Source: Frondihabitans sp. PhB188 (GTDB lineage: Bacteria; Actinomycetota; Actinomycetes; Actinomycetales; Microbacteriaceae). Taken from it: DNA of 64,000 nucleotides. Below the pieces are notes generated by a model, which had not been told where the DNA came from, ran no database searches, and saw only the letters and a program-made list of their open reading frames with translations. Shown here piece by piece: positions 8,712-17,583 of the stretch. Each line of letters opens with the position of its first letter. Within the stretch, counting starts at the first letter, position 1. The stretch lies in NCBI RefSeq assembly GCF_003752365.1, contig NZ_RJUO01000004.1, positions 472,355-536,354 of the forward strand, written 5' to 3'. The translations under genes and the position numbers were made by a program.

Positions 8712-10142
8712 ATGAACCGCCCTCTCACCGCCGTCTTCGCCGCGCTCGAGTCCTTGCTCGTCGTGGGCATCGGCGTGGGCGTCCCGGTGGTCTCGCTGAC
8801 CTTCCTGTGGGCGTTCCAGTACGGCCTTCAGATCGACTGGAGCGTGTTCTGGCGGGCGGGCGCCGACGTCTGGCTGGTCGGCCACGGCGCTGACCTCACG
8901 CTGACCCTCTCGAAGTCGGCCGCCAGCGCCACGGGCATCTCCGGTGCGGGGGCGCCGATCCTGATCTCGATCGCCGCTCTCGGATTCGCGCTCACGACCT
9001 TCCTGCTCGGCGCTCGCGCGGGCCGCCGGCTCGCCGAGACGAACCACCGCGTCGTTGGCAGCGTCGCCGCGATCGCGTCGTTCGCCGTGTACGCCGCCAT
9101 CGTCACCGTGACAGCGCGCCAGCCCTCGGCAGACGTGTCGCTGGTGCAGGGCACCGTCTTTCCGACGCTCTTCTTCGGCGTCCCCCTGCTCATCGCGGTC
9201 GAGGTGAACCGTCGTCGCCGGGATCAGCCGCCAGGCGTGTTCATCGGTCTGGGTCTCCGAGCATTCGACGAGATCCCGAAGGTCGGCCGTGTGGTCGCCG
9301 TCGCCGCCATCCGCTCGGGCCTGGCCGTCTCGGTCGTCGTGTTCGCCGTCGCCGGTCTGCTGGTCGCCCTGCTGCTGGCCACCCACTACGCGGCGATCAT
9401 CGCGCTCTTCGAGGGCGCGCACGGCGGCGTCCTCGGCGGGCTCGCGCTGACGATCGGCCAGATCGCGCTGCTGCCGAATGTCGTGGCCTGGGCGGCGGCA
9501 TGGCTCGTCGGTCCGGGGTTCGCGATCGGCGCCGGGTCGTCGGTGTCGCCACTCGCGACGACGCTGGGGCCGATGCCGGCTGTTCCCTTTCTCGGTGCGC
9601 TTCCCGCCTCGACGTCGAGCTTCGCGTTCGTCGGCATCCTCGTGCCGGTGGTGGCGTCGTTCGTCGTGGTGACGCTGTTCCGGCCGGCGCTCCAGCGGGC
9701 GCTGGGCGAAGTCGACTCGCTCCTGGTCCGCGTCATCGCGGGCGCCGCGACGGGAGTCGCGGCCGGTCTGATCATCGGTGTCACCGCTGCCCTCTCTGCG
9801 GGTTCCGCCGGACCGGGTCGCCTCGCCGACGTCGGCCCCGACGCCTTCGCAGTCGGCGGCTTCGCGGCGCTCGAGATCGGTGTGCCGGCGATGCTCGCCC
9901 TCATGGTGCGGCAGCCCGACTGGGCGCTGAGCGACCTGACGGAGGCCGTGGCCGACAGGCTGCCACGGCGGGAGGCCGAGGGCGGCGGGGCGGTTGGGGG
10001 AGCTGCAGTTCCTGCGCCCGAAGCACCGGTGAAGCCGCAGATGGCCGAGAGGGACGACGCCGTAGCCGACCACGACGACCTCACCTCGGGCCTGCCCTCT
10101 CTCGCAGACGCCCTCGACGGGGAGACCGACCGAAAGCGGTAG
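8712..10142 (+). CDS. DUF6350 family polytopic membrane protein
   Basis: A 476-residue protein with about ten hydrophobic segments from residue 7 to ~400 and a Pro/Ala/Asp-rich hydrophilic tail. Family membership is inferred from this topology and its position between sucD and purN, where actinobacteria carry this uncharacterised family. No catalytic motif is recognised and its function is unknown. TACAGT ends 10 bases before ATG 8712, suggesting a very short leader. Its final codons D-R-K-R-stop lie in a sequence repeated in tandem four times, running into the purN promoter. Confidence 0.72.
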   Translation: MNRPLTAVFAALESLLVVGIGVGVPVVSLTFLWAFQYGLQIDWSVFWRAGADVWLVGHGADLTLTLSKSAASATGISGAGAPILISIAALGFALTTFLLGARAGRRLAETNHRVVGSVAAIASFAVYAAIVTVTARQPSADVSLVQGTVFPTLFFGVPLLIAVEVNRRRRDQPPGVFIGLGLRAFDEIPKVGRVVAVAAIRSGLAVSVVVFAVAGLLVALLLATHYAAIIALFEGAHGGVLGGLALTIGQIALLPNVVAWAAAWLVGPGFAIGAGSSVSPLATTLGPMPAVPFLGALPASTSSFAFVGILVPVVASFVVVTLFRPALQRALGEVDSLLVRVIAGAATGVAAGLIIGVTAALSAGSAGPGRLADVGPDAFAVGGFAALEIGVPAMLALMVRQPDWALSDLTEAVADRLPRREAEGGGAVGGAAVPAPEAPVKPQMAERDDAVADHDDLTSGLPSLADALDGETDRKR

Positions 10143-10199
10143 GGCCGACCGAAAGCGGTAGGGCCACCGAAAGCGGTAGGGCCGACCGCGAACGCTAGG
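10128..10199. repeat. 18-19-bp tandem repeats spanning gene end and purN promoter
   Basis: Copies of GACCGAAAGCGGTAGGG begin at about 10128, 10147, 10165 (one base shorter) and 10184 (diverged, GACCGCGAACGCTAGG). The first holds the stop codon of the DUF6350 gene; the last holds the start of the TAGGCT box used by purN. Spacing is 19, 18 and 19 bases. Confidence 0.8.
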
Positions 10200-10201
10200 C
10201 T
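10196..10201 (+). promoter_or_regulatory. -10 box for leaderless purN
   Basis: TAGGCT sits 6 bases upstream of the purN GTG at 10208, with no ribosome binding site between them. Confidence 0.45.
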
Positions 10202-10207
10202 TGACGG

Positions 10208-10801
10208 GTGCTCAAGCTCGTGGTGCTCATCTCCGGCGGAGGGTCGAATCTCCGGGCCCTCCTCGAGGCCGCGAGCGACGCCGACTATCCGGCCCGCGTG
10301 ATCGCGATCGGCGCCGACCGCGACGCCGACGGCTTCGAGCACGCCGAGGCCTTCGGCATCCCGACGTTCTCGGTGCCGTTCACGAGCTTCCCCGACCGCG
10401 AGTCGTGGGGCGACGAGCTGCTCGCGACGATCGAGCAGTGGGGTGCCGACCTGGTCGTGCTGAGCGGATTCATGCGCCTGCTGCCGATCCGAGTCGTCGA
10501 GGCGCTGACGCCCCACCTGATCAACACCCACCCGGCGTACCTGCCGGAGTTCCCCGGCGCCCACGGCGTCCGCGACGCTCTCGCCGCAGGCGTCAGCCAG
10601 ACCGGTGCCAGCGTCATCGTGGTCGACGGCGGCGTCGACTCCGGCCCGATCCTGTCGCAGGAGCGCATCCCCGTGCTCCCCGGCGACACCGAATCCACGC
10701 TCCACGACCGCATCAAGGTCGTCGAGCGGAGGCTGCTCGTGCAGAGCGTCCTCGACATCGCCAACGGAACCCTCGACCTGACGGAGAAGACCCCCGCATG
10801 A
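10208..10801 (+). CDS. purN: phosphoribosylglycinamide formyltransferase
   Basis: A 197-residue enzyme that transfers formyl from 10-formyl-THF to GAR, the third step of purine synthesis. Motifs are L-I-S-G-G-G-S-N-L near the N-terminus (phosphate binding), [12 protein letters not shown] with the catalytic His, and V-D-S-G-P-I-L with the catalytic Asp. The GTG start is probably leaderless. Its stop overlaps the purH start as ATGA, implying translational coupling of the two formyl-transfer steps. Confidence 0.95.
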   Translation: MLKLVVLISGGGSNLRALLEAASDADYPARVIAIGADRDADGFEHAEAFGIPTFSVPFTSFPDRESWGDELLATIEQWGADLVVLSGFMRLLPIRVVEALTPHLINTHPAYLPEFPGAHGVRDALAAGVSQTGASVIVVDGGVDSGPILSQERIPVLPGDTESTLHDRIKVVERRLLVQSVLDIANGTLDLTEKTPA

Positions 10802-12462
10802 GCGGACACGCCATCGACCCCAGCCTCTATCGCGACCGCGACGCCGTGCCGATCAGCCGGGCGCTGATCTCGGTCAGCGACAAGACCGGCCTGCTCGAGC
10901 TCGCCGGCGCGCTGGCGAAGGCCGGGGTCGAGATCGTCTCGACGGGATCGACCGCTCAGGCCATCCGCGACGCCGGCCACGACGTCACCGACGTGAGCGC
11001 AGTGACCGGCTTCCCGGAGTCGCTCGACGGCCGCGTCAAGACGCTTCACCCCGGCATCCACGCGGGAGTGCTCGCCGACCTGCGCCTCGAGAGCCACGAG
11101 CAGCAGCTGCGCGACCTGGACATCAAGCCGTTCGAGCTCGTCGTCGTAAACCTCTACCCGTTCGTCGAGACCGTCGCGTCGGGTGCGGACACCCCGACGG
11201 TCATCGAGAACATCGACATCGGAGGGCCTGCGCTCGTCCGCGCCGCCGCCAAGAACCACGCCAACGTCGCCATCGCCGTGTCGCCGACGTCGTACGGCCA
11301 GATCGCCAAAGCGCTCACGCTCGGCGGCACGACACTTGCGCAGCGCCAGCGACTGGCTGGCGAGGCGTTCGCCCACACAGCCGCGTACGACACCGCGGTC
11401 GCGGCGTACTTCGCGGCGAGCGTGGGCATCAAGAACCCCGCGCAGGGCAGTGCCGCGCAGGGCAGTGTCTCTCAGGGCAGTGTCTCTCAGGAACTCGAGA
11501 CTGCCGCGTTCGCCCCCGAGCTCACCGTCACCGCAGACCTCCAGCACACGCTCCGCTACGGCGAGAACTCTCACCAGGCCGCCGCGATCTACGCGCAGGC
11601 CGGCGGCACGGGCATCGCCCAGGCGACCCAGCTGCACGGCAAGGAGATGTCGTACAACAACTACGTCGACGCCGATGCGGCCGTGCGCGCGGCCTTCGAC
11701 TTCGAGGCGCCGGCCGTCGCGATCATCAAGCACGCCAACCCCTGCGGCATCGCCGTGGGCGGCCTGCTCGAGGCCGACCCGATCGCCGATGCGCACGCCC
11801 GCGCCCACGCCTGCGACCCGGTCTCGGCGTACGGCGGGGTCATCGCCGCAAACCGCACGGTCACCGTCGCGATGGCCGAGACGGTGAAGGACATCTTCAC
11901 CGAGGTAGTCGTGGCACCCGGCTTCGAGCCCGAGGCGCTGGCGCTCCTGCAGACGAAGAAGAACATCCGCCTGCTGCAGCTGCCCGCCGACTTCGCGCTG
12001 GGCGAGCGGGAGATCAAGCAGATCTCGGGCGGCATCCTGCTGCAGGACAGCGACCGCTTCACCGGCTTCTCGTCGGAGGGCTGGACGCTGGTCGCCGGCG
12101 ACGAGGCGGACGACGCCACGCGCGCCGACCTCGAGTTCGCCTGGATCGCCTCGCGGGCCGTCAAGTCGAACGCGATCCTCCTCGCCGACGACGGCGCCTC
12201 GGTCGGCGTCGGCATGGGCCAGGTCAACCGGGTCGACTCGTGCCACCTCGCTGTGAACCGCGCGGGCGACCGCGCGCGCGGATCGGTGGCGGCGTCGGAC
12301 GCGTTCTTCCCGTTCGCGGACGGACTCGAGGTGCTGCTCGCCGCCGGCGTGCGCGCCGTCGTCCAGCCCGGAGGGTCGATCCGCGACGAGGAGGTCGTCG
12401 CCGCGGCACAGAAGGCCGGCGTCACGATGTACTTCACCGGCGAGCGCCACTTCTTCCACTGA
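10798..12462 (+). CDS. purH: bifunctional AICAR formyltransferase/IMP cyclohydrolase
   Basis: A 554-residue enzyme for the last two steps of IMP synthesis. The N-terminal MGS-like cyclohydrolase domain has S-V-S-D-K-T-G-L near residue 25 and the C-terminal transformylase domain has I-K-H-A-N-P-C-G. The start is the ATG overlapping the purN stop. A linker at residues ~216-233 is a micro-repeat (A-Q-G-S, then two V-S-Q-G-S-type units, then Q-E-L) made of 15-bp DNA repeats. It looks like a recent expansion in a surface loop and is not expected to affect catalysis. ZTP, the ligand of the riboswitch near 53.4 kb, derives from this enzyme's substrate AICAR. Confidence 0.97.
   Translation: MSGHAIDPSLYRDRDAVPISRALISVSDKTGLLELAGALAKAGVEIVSTGSTAQAIRDAGHDVTDVSAVTGFPESLDGRVKTLHPGIHAGVLADLRLESHEQQLRDLDIKPFELVVVNLYPFVETVASGADTPTVIENIDIGGPALVRAAAKNHANVAIAVSPTSYGQIAKALTLGGTTLAQRQRLAGEAFAHTAAYDTAVAAYFAASVGIKNPAQGSAAQGSVSQGSVSQELETAAFAPELTVTADLQHTLRYGENSHQAAAIYAQAGGTGIAQATQLHGKEMSYNNYVDADAAVRAAFDFEAPAVAIIKHANPCGIAVGGLLEADPIADAHARAHACDPVSAYGGVIAANRTVTVAMAETVKDIFTEVVVAPGFEPEALALLQTKKNIRLLQLPADFALGEREIKQISGGILLQDSDRFTGFSSEGWTLVAGDEADDATRADLEFAWIASRAVKSNAILLADDGASVGVGMGQVNRVDSCHLAVNRAGDRARGSVAASDAFFPFADGLEVLLAAGVRAVVQPGGSIRDEEVVAAAQKAGVTMYFTGERHFFH
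11443..11496 (+). repeat. 15-bp tandem micro-repeat inside purH
   Basis: CAGGGCAGT recurs at 11443, 11458 and 11473, and the fourth unit at 11488 is CAGGAACTC. Similar units with the same 15-bp period occur in the phosphonatase-like gene (22484-22537) and galK (58413-58452). Confidence 0.85.
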
Positions 12463-12465
12463 GGG

Positions 12466-12489
12466 CTGACGGGGCGACGGGGCCGTCAG
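12466..12489 (+). terminator. possible terminator after purH
   Basis: Arms CTGACGG / CCGTCAG flank a 10-base G-rich loop directly after the purH stop. The stem is only 7 bp with no T-run, so this is tentative. Confidence 0.35.
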
Positions 12490-12530
12490 TACTGACGAGC
12501 GCGGGATGAGAACGGATTCGTTCGGAAGCC

Positions 12531-12560
12531 TTGCAATCGTGACCACGGGGCCCATATCCT
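12531..12560 (+). promoter_or_regulatory. promoter candidate for leader peptide and ABC exporter
   Basis: TTGCAA (12531-12536) and TATCCT (12555-12560) are separated by 18 bases and followed by an A-run. This is unusually AT-rich for the region and lies about 80 bases upstream of the small leader ORF. Confidence 0.45.
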
Positions 12561-12642
12561 AAAAGGCTGCTTGCGGTCGCCTTCGAAGTGACTGCGAAAT
12601 GCACCACGTGACGACATGCGAATGCGAATGCCTCGGGAGGAC

Positions 12643-12747
12643 ATGATGACGAACACAGCCCAGACCACGGTCCAGACGGTGACCGTCTTCGTGCGCGCCT
12701 CCCTCGAGTTCCGCCGCTCCCCGCGTCCCGCGACGCCAGCGGCCTAG
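12643..12747 (+). CDS. putative 34-residue leader peptide upstream of ABC exporter
   Basis: A short ORF with a clear GGGAGGA ribosome binding site 2-5 bases before paired ATG codons (12643 and 12646). It encodes M-M-T-N-T-A-Q, a T/V-rich stretch, then F-R-R-S-P-R-P and an Ala/Pro end. A hairpin at 12713-12743 (GCCGCT...GCGTC / GACGC...AGCGGC) overlaps its last codons and ends just before the TAG stop. The ABC exporter genes start 167 bases downstream. In Bacillus subtilis, leader peptide BmrB controls the heterodimeric exporter BmrCD by ribosome-dependent attenuation; the layout here is analogous. The function is inferred and the peptide might not be stable. Confidence 0.5.
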   Translation: MMTNTAQTTVQTVTVFVRASLEFRRSPRPATPAA

Positions 12748-12913
12748 CTCACCGGCTCCCGCACCAACCGATCACGAGCCGCGCTGACGCGCGCCTCAGG
12801 GCCTCGGCCCGCGGACACCTCCGCCTGCACCTCGCCGCGCATGACCGACGCGGGGTGACACGACCCATATCGACGGCGCTCCGGCGACCCGTCAGAACGA
12901 ACCTGGATCAACC

Positions 12914-14725
12914 ATGTCCCACCACCCCCCTCCCACCCGCAAGACGTCGACGCTGCGCACGCTGAGCCGTCTCTATCCCTTCGTGAAACCCGCGATGTCG
13001 CGCATCGTCCTCGGCATGGTCGCGGCACTCATCGCGTCGGTCGTGGCCTTGCTCATCCCGAACGTCCTCCAGCGCCTCGTCGACGGCCCGCTCTCGAGTG
13101 GGGACTCGTCGCAGGTCTGGCCGGCATTCGCAATCGTGCTGGGCCTCGGCGTCGTCGAAGCGCTGATGATCATGGGACGTCGCTGGCTCGTGCTGACGCC
13201 GAGCACGCACGTCGAGTCGAGCATGCGCAACGGCCTCTATGCGAAGCTGCAGGACCTCCCCGTCGCATTCCACGACCGCTGGCAGAGCGGTCAGCTGCTG
13301 AGCCGCTCGGTGAGCGACCTCAGCCTGATCCGCCGCTGGCTGGCGTTCGGCGTCGTGCTGCTGGTGGTCAACTTCCTGACCATCCTGGTGGGCTTCGTCG
13401 TGCTGTTCTTCTACAGCTGGCTGCTCGGCATCATCTTCCTCGTGGCGTCCGTGCCGATCTGGGTCGTGAGCATCCGCTTCGAGACCCGGTACTCGGTGAT
13501 CGCCCGGCGCAGCCAGGACCAGGTCGGCGATCTCGCCACCAGCGTCGAGGAGTCGGTCCACGGCATCCGCGTGCTCAAGGCCTTCGGCCGAGGCAAGCAC
13601 TCGCTCCGCGACTTCGCGAAGCGGGCCGAAGACCTGCGTGGCACCGAGATCGAGAAGTCGAAGGCTATCGCGCAGCTGTGGCTGTGGCTCCTCCTGGTGC
13701 CCGACGTGGCGTTCGCCCTGTGCCTCTTCGCGGGCATCGGGCTCGCAGCCGGCGGCAGCATGACCGTCGGCGAGCTGTTCGCGTTCTTCGCGACGGCGAC
13801 CGTGCTGCGGTTCCCGGTCGAGTCGATCGGCTTCCTGCTCTCGATGACGTTCGACACGCGCACCGCCGTCGACCGATTCTTCGAGGTCCTCGACAGCGTC
13901 AACACGATCACCGACCCGGAGATCCCCAAGACGATCACCGAGCCCCGCGGGCGCCTGGAGTTCCGGAACACGCACTTCCGGTACCAGGACTCCCCGGCGC
14001 AGTTCGCCGATCTCGTCGACGGCGTCGACCTCGTGCTCGAGCCGGGCGAGACGATGGCGCTGGTCGGCCTGACCGGCTCGGGCAAGACCACGCTTCTCGC
14101 ACTCGCGCCGCGGCTCTACGACGTCACCGGCGGCGAGGTGCTGCTCGACGGCGTCGATGTACGCGACCTGACCCGGGAGGAGCTCCGGCGCCACATCGGG
14201 ATGGCCTTCGAGGACGCCACGCTGTTCAGCACCACGGTGCGCGACAACGTGCTCCTCGGCCGCCCCGACCTATCGGGCGACGAGGCCGAGGCGGTCATGC
14301 GCGAGGCGCTCGAGATCGCTCAGGCCGGTTTCGTCGACGACCTGCCCGAGGGCGTCGACACGACCGTCGGCGAAGAGGGTCTCAGCCTCTCCGGAGGGCA
14401 GCGGCAGCGGCTCGCCCTGGCGCGCGCCATAGCGGCGCGCCCCTCGGTGCTGGTGCTCGACGATCCGCTGTCGGCACTCGACGTCGACACCGAGGCCCGA
14501 GTCGAGGCCGGCCTGCGCCGCGTCCTCGCGGACACGACCTCGCTCATCGTGGCGCACCGCCCCTCGACGGTGAACCTCGCCGACCGGGTCGCGCTCCTCG
14601 AGAACGGCCGGGTCACCGCGGTCGGGACCCACTCCGATCTCATCGCCACCAACGACCACTACCGCTACGTGATCTCGTCGCTCGACGACGACGATCAGAC
14701 CACCCGAGAGGAGGTGCTGGCATGA
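12914..14725 (+). CDS. ABC exporter half-transporter, degenerate-site subunit
   Basis: A 603-residue fusion of a six-helix exporter-type transmembrane domain (residues ~25-300) and a nucleotide-binding domain. Walker A is G-L-T-G-S-G-K-T (385-392) and the signature L-S-G-G-Q (492-496) is intact. The residue after Walker B is Asp (L-D-D-P at 515-518) instead of the catalytic Glu. It pairs with the next gene, which has Glu but a changed signature. That asymmetry is the hallmark of heterodimeric multidrug exporters with one degenerate ATP site. The genes overlap as ATGA. Substrate is unknown; drug or lipid export is likely. Confidence 0.9.
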   Translation: MSHHPPPTRKTSTLRTLSRLYPFVKPAMSRIVLGMVAALIASVVALLIPNVLQRLVDGPLSSGDSSQVWPAFAIVLGLGVVEALMIMGRRWLVLTPSTHVESSMRNGLYAKLQDLPVAFHDRWQSGQLLSRSVSDLSLIRRWLAFGVVLLVVNFLTILVGFVVLFFYSWLLGIIFLVASVPIWVVSIRFETRYSVIARRSQDQVGDLATSVEESVHGIRVLKAFGRGKHSLRDFAKRAEDLRGTEIEKSKAIAQLWLWLLLVPDVAFALCLFAGIGLAAGGSMTVGELFAFFATATVLRFPVESIGFLLSMTFDTRTAVDRFFEVLDSVNTITDPEIPKTITEPRGRLEFRNTHFRYQDSPAQFADLVDGVDLVLEPGETMALVGLTGSGKTTLLALAPRLYDVTGGEVLLDGVDVRDLTREELRRHIGMAFEDATLFSTTVRDNVLLGRPDLSGDEAEAVMREALEIAQAGFVDDLPEGVDTTVGEEGLSLSGGQRQRLALARAIAARPSVLVLDDPLSALDVDTEARVEAGLRRVLADTTSLIVAHRPSTVNLADRVALLENGRVTAVGTHSDLIATNDHYRYVISSLDDDDQTTREEVLA

Positions 14726-16539
14726 GCACCACGACCACCCAGGGCGTGAAGGGCGAGGAGCGCGACGACTTCTCCAAGGAGGAGAGCGCGCGCCTCCGCC
14801 TCCGCTCGCGGCGCCTTCTCGCGTCGCTCCTCGAGCCCCTGAGGGCTCGCATCGCGGTGACCGCCGTCATCGTCGTCATCTCGACGGCGGCGCAGGTCGC
14901 CGGACCGACGCTGATCGCGTACGGCATCGACAACGCGCTGCCCGCGCTGGTGAAGAACAACGACTGGATGCCCGCCATCGTGGTGGTCGGCCTCTACCTC
15001 GTGGTCGGAATCGTGGGCGCGATCCTGATGGCCCAGTACACGGTGATCTTCGCCCGGGTGAGCCAGAGCATCCTGTTCGACCTGCGCAAGCGGCTCTTCC
15101 TCCACACGCAGCGGCTGAGCCTGGAGTTCCACGAGAGCTACACGTCGGGGCGCATCATCTCCCGGCAGACCAGCGACCTGGACTCGATCCGCGAGCTCTT
15201 CGACTCGGGCATCAACCAGCTCGTGCAGGGGCTGCTCTACATGGTGTTCACCGCGATCGCCTTGGTCAGTCTCGATGCCCCGTCGGGTCTGATCCTCGGC
15301 GTCGCGCTGATTCCGTTGGTCGTGCTGACCCGCTGGTTCCAGACGCGCTCGCAGAAGCTCTTCCGGTCCACGCGCACGACGAGCGCCCGCGTGATCGTCC
15401 AGTTCGTCGAGACGATGACGGGCATCCGGGCTGTCCAGGCCTTCCGCAAGGAGGGCCGCAACGAGAAGCAGTACGGCGGCTACGTCGAGGACTACCGCAA
15501 GGCCAACTCGCGGGTGTTCCAGCTGTTCGGAACGTTCGATCCGGGACTCGTCCTCATCGGCAACGCGACACTGGCGGCAGTCGTGCTGTTCGGCGCGTTC
15601 CGCGTGATCGACGGCGGCCTCGAGGTCGGCGCCCTGCTCGCGGTGGCGCTGTACGCGAAGCGCTTCTTCGACCCGGCCGAAGAGCTGGCCATGTTCTACA
15701 ACGGCTACCAGTCGGCCTCTGCCGCGCTCGAGAAGATCTCGGGCGTGCTGGAGGAGAGCCCCAGCGTTCCCGACCCGGTGCGACCCACCGACCTGTGGCA
15801 CGCCAAGGGCGCGATCGACTTCGACGACGTCGAGTTCGCCTACAACAGGGACGCCATCGTGCTGCCCGAGTTCGAGCTGCACGTGCCGGCCGGGCAGACC
15901 ATCGCCCTCGTCGGCTCGACGGGCGCCGGCAAGTCGACGCTCGCCAAGCTGATCGCGCGCTTCTACGACCCCTCGCGGGGCAGCGTGAAGCTCGACGGCG
16001 TCGATCTGCGCGACCTGCACCCGAAGGACCTGCGACGAGCGATCGTCATGGTCACCCAGGAGGCGTACCTGTTCTCGGGCTCCGTGGCCGACAACATCGC
16101 GCTCGGAAAGCCGGATGCCACGCGCGACGAGATCGAGCGGGCTGCCCGCGCGGTCGGCGCACACGAGTTCATCGTGGCGCTGCCCGACGGGTACGACACC
16201 GACGTGAACAAGCGCGGTGGCCGAGTCTCGGCCGGCCAGCGGCAGCTGCTCTCGTTCGCCCGCGCGTTCATCGCCGACCCGGCCGTGCTGATCCTCGACG
16301 AGGCGACGGCATCGCTCGACATCCCGAGCGAGCGGCTCGTGCAGGAGGCGCTGCAGACGCTGCTCTCCGACCGGACAGCACTCATCATCGCGCACCGGCT
16401 GTCGACGGTGGCGATCGCCGACCGGGTGCTCGTCATGGAGTACGGCCGCATCGTCGAAGACGGCACGCCCGACGACCTGATCTCGGGCACGGGCCGGTTC
16501 GCGCAGCTGCACGCGGCGTGGAGGGACTCGCTGGTCTGA
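14722..16539 (+). CDS. ABC exporter half-transporter, catalytic-Glu subunit
   Basis: A 605-residue partner of the preceding gene with the same transmembrane-plus-ATPase layout. It has Walker A G-S-T-G-A-G-K-S near residue 398, L-D-E-A-T-A-S-L-D with the catalytic Glu at 527 and the switch I-I-A-H-R-L-S-T. Its signature reads V-S-A-G-Q (502-506) in place of L-S-G-G-Q. In a heterodimer its Walker motifs would face the partner's intact signature, forming the competent site. The ATG start overlaps the upstream TGA. A polar ~40-residue N-terminal extension precedes the first helix. Confidence 0.9.
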   Translation: MSTTTTQGVKGEERDDFSKEESARLRLRSRRLLASLLEPLRARIAVTAVIVVISTAAQVAGPTLIAYGIDNALPALVKNNDWMPAIVVVGLYLVVGIVGAILMAQYTVIFARVSQSILFDLRKRLFLHTQRLSLEFHESYTSGRIISRQTSDLDSIRELFDSGINQLVQGLLYMVFTAIALVSLDAPSGLILGVALIPLVVLTRWFQTRSQKLFRSTRTTSARVIVQFVETMTGIRAVQAFRKEGRNEKQYGGYVEDYRKANSRVFQLFGTFDPGLVLIGNATLAAVVLFGAFRVIDGGLEVGALLAVALYAKRFFDPAEELAMFYNGYQSASAALEKISGVLEESPSVPDPVRPTDLWHAKGAIDFDDVEFAYNRDAIVLPEFELHVPAGQTIALVGSTGAGKSTLAKLIARFYDPSRGSVKLDGVDLRDLHPKDLRRAIVMVTQEAYLFSGSVADNIALGKPDATRDEIERAARAVGAHEFIVALPDGYDTDVNKRGGRVSAGQRQLLSFARAFIADPAVLILDEATASLDIPSERLVQEALQTLLSDRTALIIAHRLSTVAIADRVLVMEYGRIVEDGTPDDLISGTGRFAQLHAAWRDSLV

Positions 16540-16560
16540 GCGGGCGGGCATCGCTGGCGC

Positions 16561-16587
16561 CTGGTGCCCGCACGCCGCGGGTGCCAG
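16561..16587. terminator. convergent terminator candidate
   Basis: An 11-bp stem (16561-16571 with 16577-16587, two wobble pairs) with a 5-base loop lies between the convergent exporter and alkyltransferase-like genes. Confidence 0.4.
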
Positions 16588-16596
16588 GGTGCCTCG

Positions 16597-16995
16597 TCAG
16601 CTCCCGGGCGCCCACTCCGCGACGGCCAGGTCGACGCGCCACGAGGCGCCGTCGCGCGACCACCGCAGCGGCGTGCCCTCGACCCGGTACATCTCGAGGG
16701 CCCGCTGCGCGTGGCCCAACGCGGGGTGCCCGGAGGCCCGGATCACCCGCCACCAGTGCGTCTCGGCTCCGGAGTGCGCCATGACCTTGCCGACGCCGCG
16801 AGACGAGCGGGAGCCGAGCGCGGCGGCTACGCCGCCGTACGTCATGACGCGCCCCGACGGGATCGTCTCGACGACCTCGAGCACTCGCGAGAACCAGTCG
16901 TCAGGGTCGGGCTCGAGGGCCTGGGCGTCATCGGCCGCGAGTGCGACAGCATCGGCGCCGTCGGGCTCGAGCCCTTCGGCCTCAGCCCTCGTCAC
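16597..16995 (-). CDS. alkyltransferase-like protein (MGMT family)
   Basis: A 132-residue protein with the MGMT DNA-binding domain: P-S-G-R-V-M-T-Y-G-G-V-A near residue 48 and G-V-G-K-V-M-A-H-S-G. The alkyl-acceptor site, P-C-H-R in MGMT, is here T-H-W-W-R-V, with tryptophan in place of the acceptor cysteine. That is the pattern of ATL proteins, which bind O6-alkylguanine lesions and hand them to nucleotide excision repair without dealkylation. The ATG at 16995 overlaps the upstream GNAT gene by 14 bases, so the two are co-transcribed. A ~30-residue acidic N-terminal extension is present. Confidence 0.85.
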   Translation of the reverse strand: MTRAEAEGLEPDGADAVALAADDAQALEPDPDDWFSRVLEVVETIPSGRVMTYGGVAAALGSRSSRGVGKVMAHSGAETHWWRVIRASGHPALGHAQRALEMYRVEGTPLRWSRDGASWRVDLAVAEWAPGS

Positions 16996-17461
16996 CCTGC
17001 GGCGACGGCGAGATGGTCAGCGCTGCGAGGTGCTCGCCGTAGGGGGTCTCGCCGATGACGGCGAAGCCGACGTGCAGGAAGAACGCCTCCGGACCGTCGT
17101 CGCCGGGCTCGTACATGACGGTCAGCCGGTCGAACCCGCGGCTGCGCGCCTCGGCGGCGAGAGCATGAACGGCGAACCGGCCGATACCGCGGCCCTGCGC
17201 GTCGGCCGACACGTTGATCCGCCAGATGCAGCTGCGAAGCGACTCGTTGTCGCTGTCGGGGTCGAAGTTGCCCATGATGAAGCCGACGACCTCGTCGCCG
17301 TCGAGCACGACGCGCGGCCACGCCGTCGACGGATTGACGTACGCCTCGGCTATGGAGTGCGAGACCGGCGCCACGTACTGCTCTTGGCCCGGTTTGAGGG
17401 TCAGCGTGTTCGCTGCGACGATCGTCCTGGCCGACAGCTCTTCGAGGCGGAGGTCACTCAT
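16982..17461 (-). CDS. GNAT family N-acetyltransferase
   Basis: A 159-residue single-domain acetyltransferase. The acetyl-CoA loop is in V-S-A-D-A-Q-G-R-G-I-G-R near residue 92 and F-F-L-H-V-G-F is motif B. W-P-R-V-V-L-D-G-D-E-V-V-G-F resembles the diamine/spermidine acetyltransferase branch, but the substrate cannot be assigned. ATG 17461 is chosen over GTG 17467 because a TACTCT box ends 6 bases upstream of this ATG, suggesting a leaderless mRNA. It overlaps the downstream ATL gene. Confidence 0.85.
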   Translation of the reverse strand: MSDLRLEELSARTIVAANTLTLKPGQEQYVAPVSHSIAEAYVNPSTAWPRVVLDGDEVVGFIMGNFDPDSDNESLRSCIWRINVSADAQGRGIGRFAVHALAAEARSRGFDRLTVMYEPGDDGPEAFFLHVGFAVIGETPYGEHLAALTISPSPQGDEG

Positions 17462-17467
17462 GGCCAC

Positions 17468-17473
17468 AGAGTA
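17468..17473 (-). promoter_or_regulatory. -10 box for leaderless GNAT gene
   Basis: TACTCT on the minus strand, 6 bases upstream of the ATG at 17461. It decides the start choice. Confidence 0.45.
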
Positions 17474-17583
17474 CCGCCCGACCCGGTGGTGCGCCCCAGA
17501 GGCAGAAGAGACCTGTGGACAACCGCGCTCGTCCGTGCCGATACAGTGCTGAAGACGGGCAGATCGAGGGCGGGAGGATGCTG

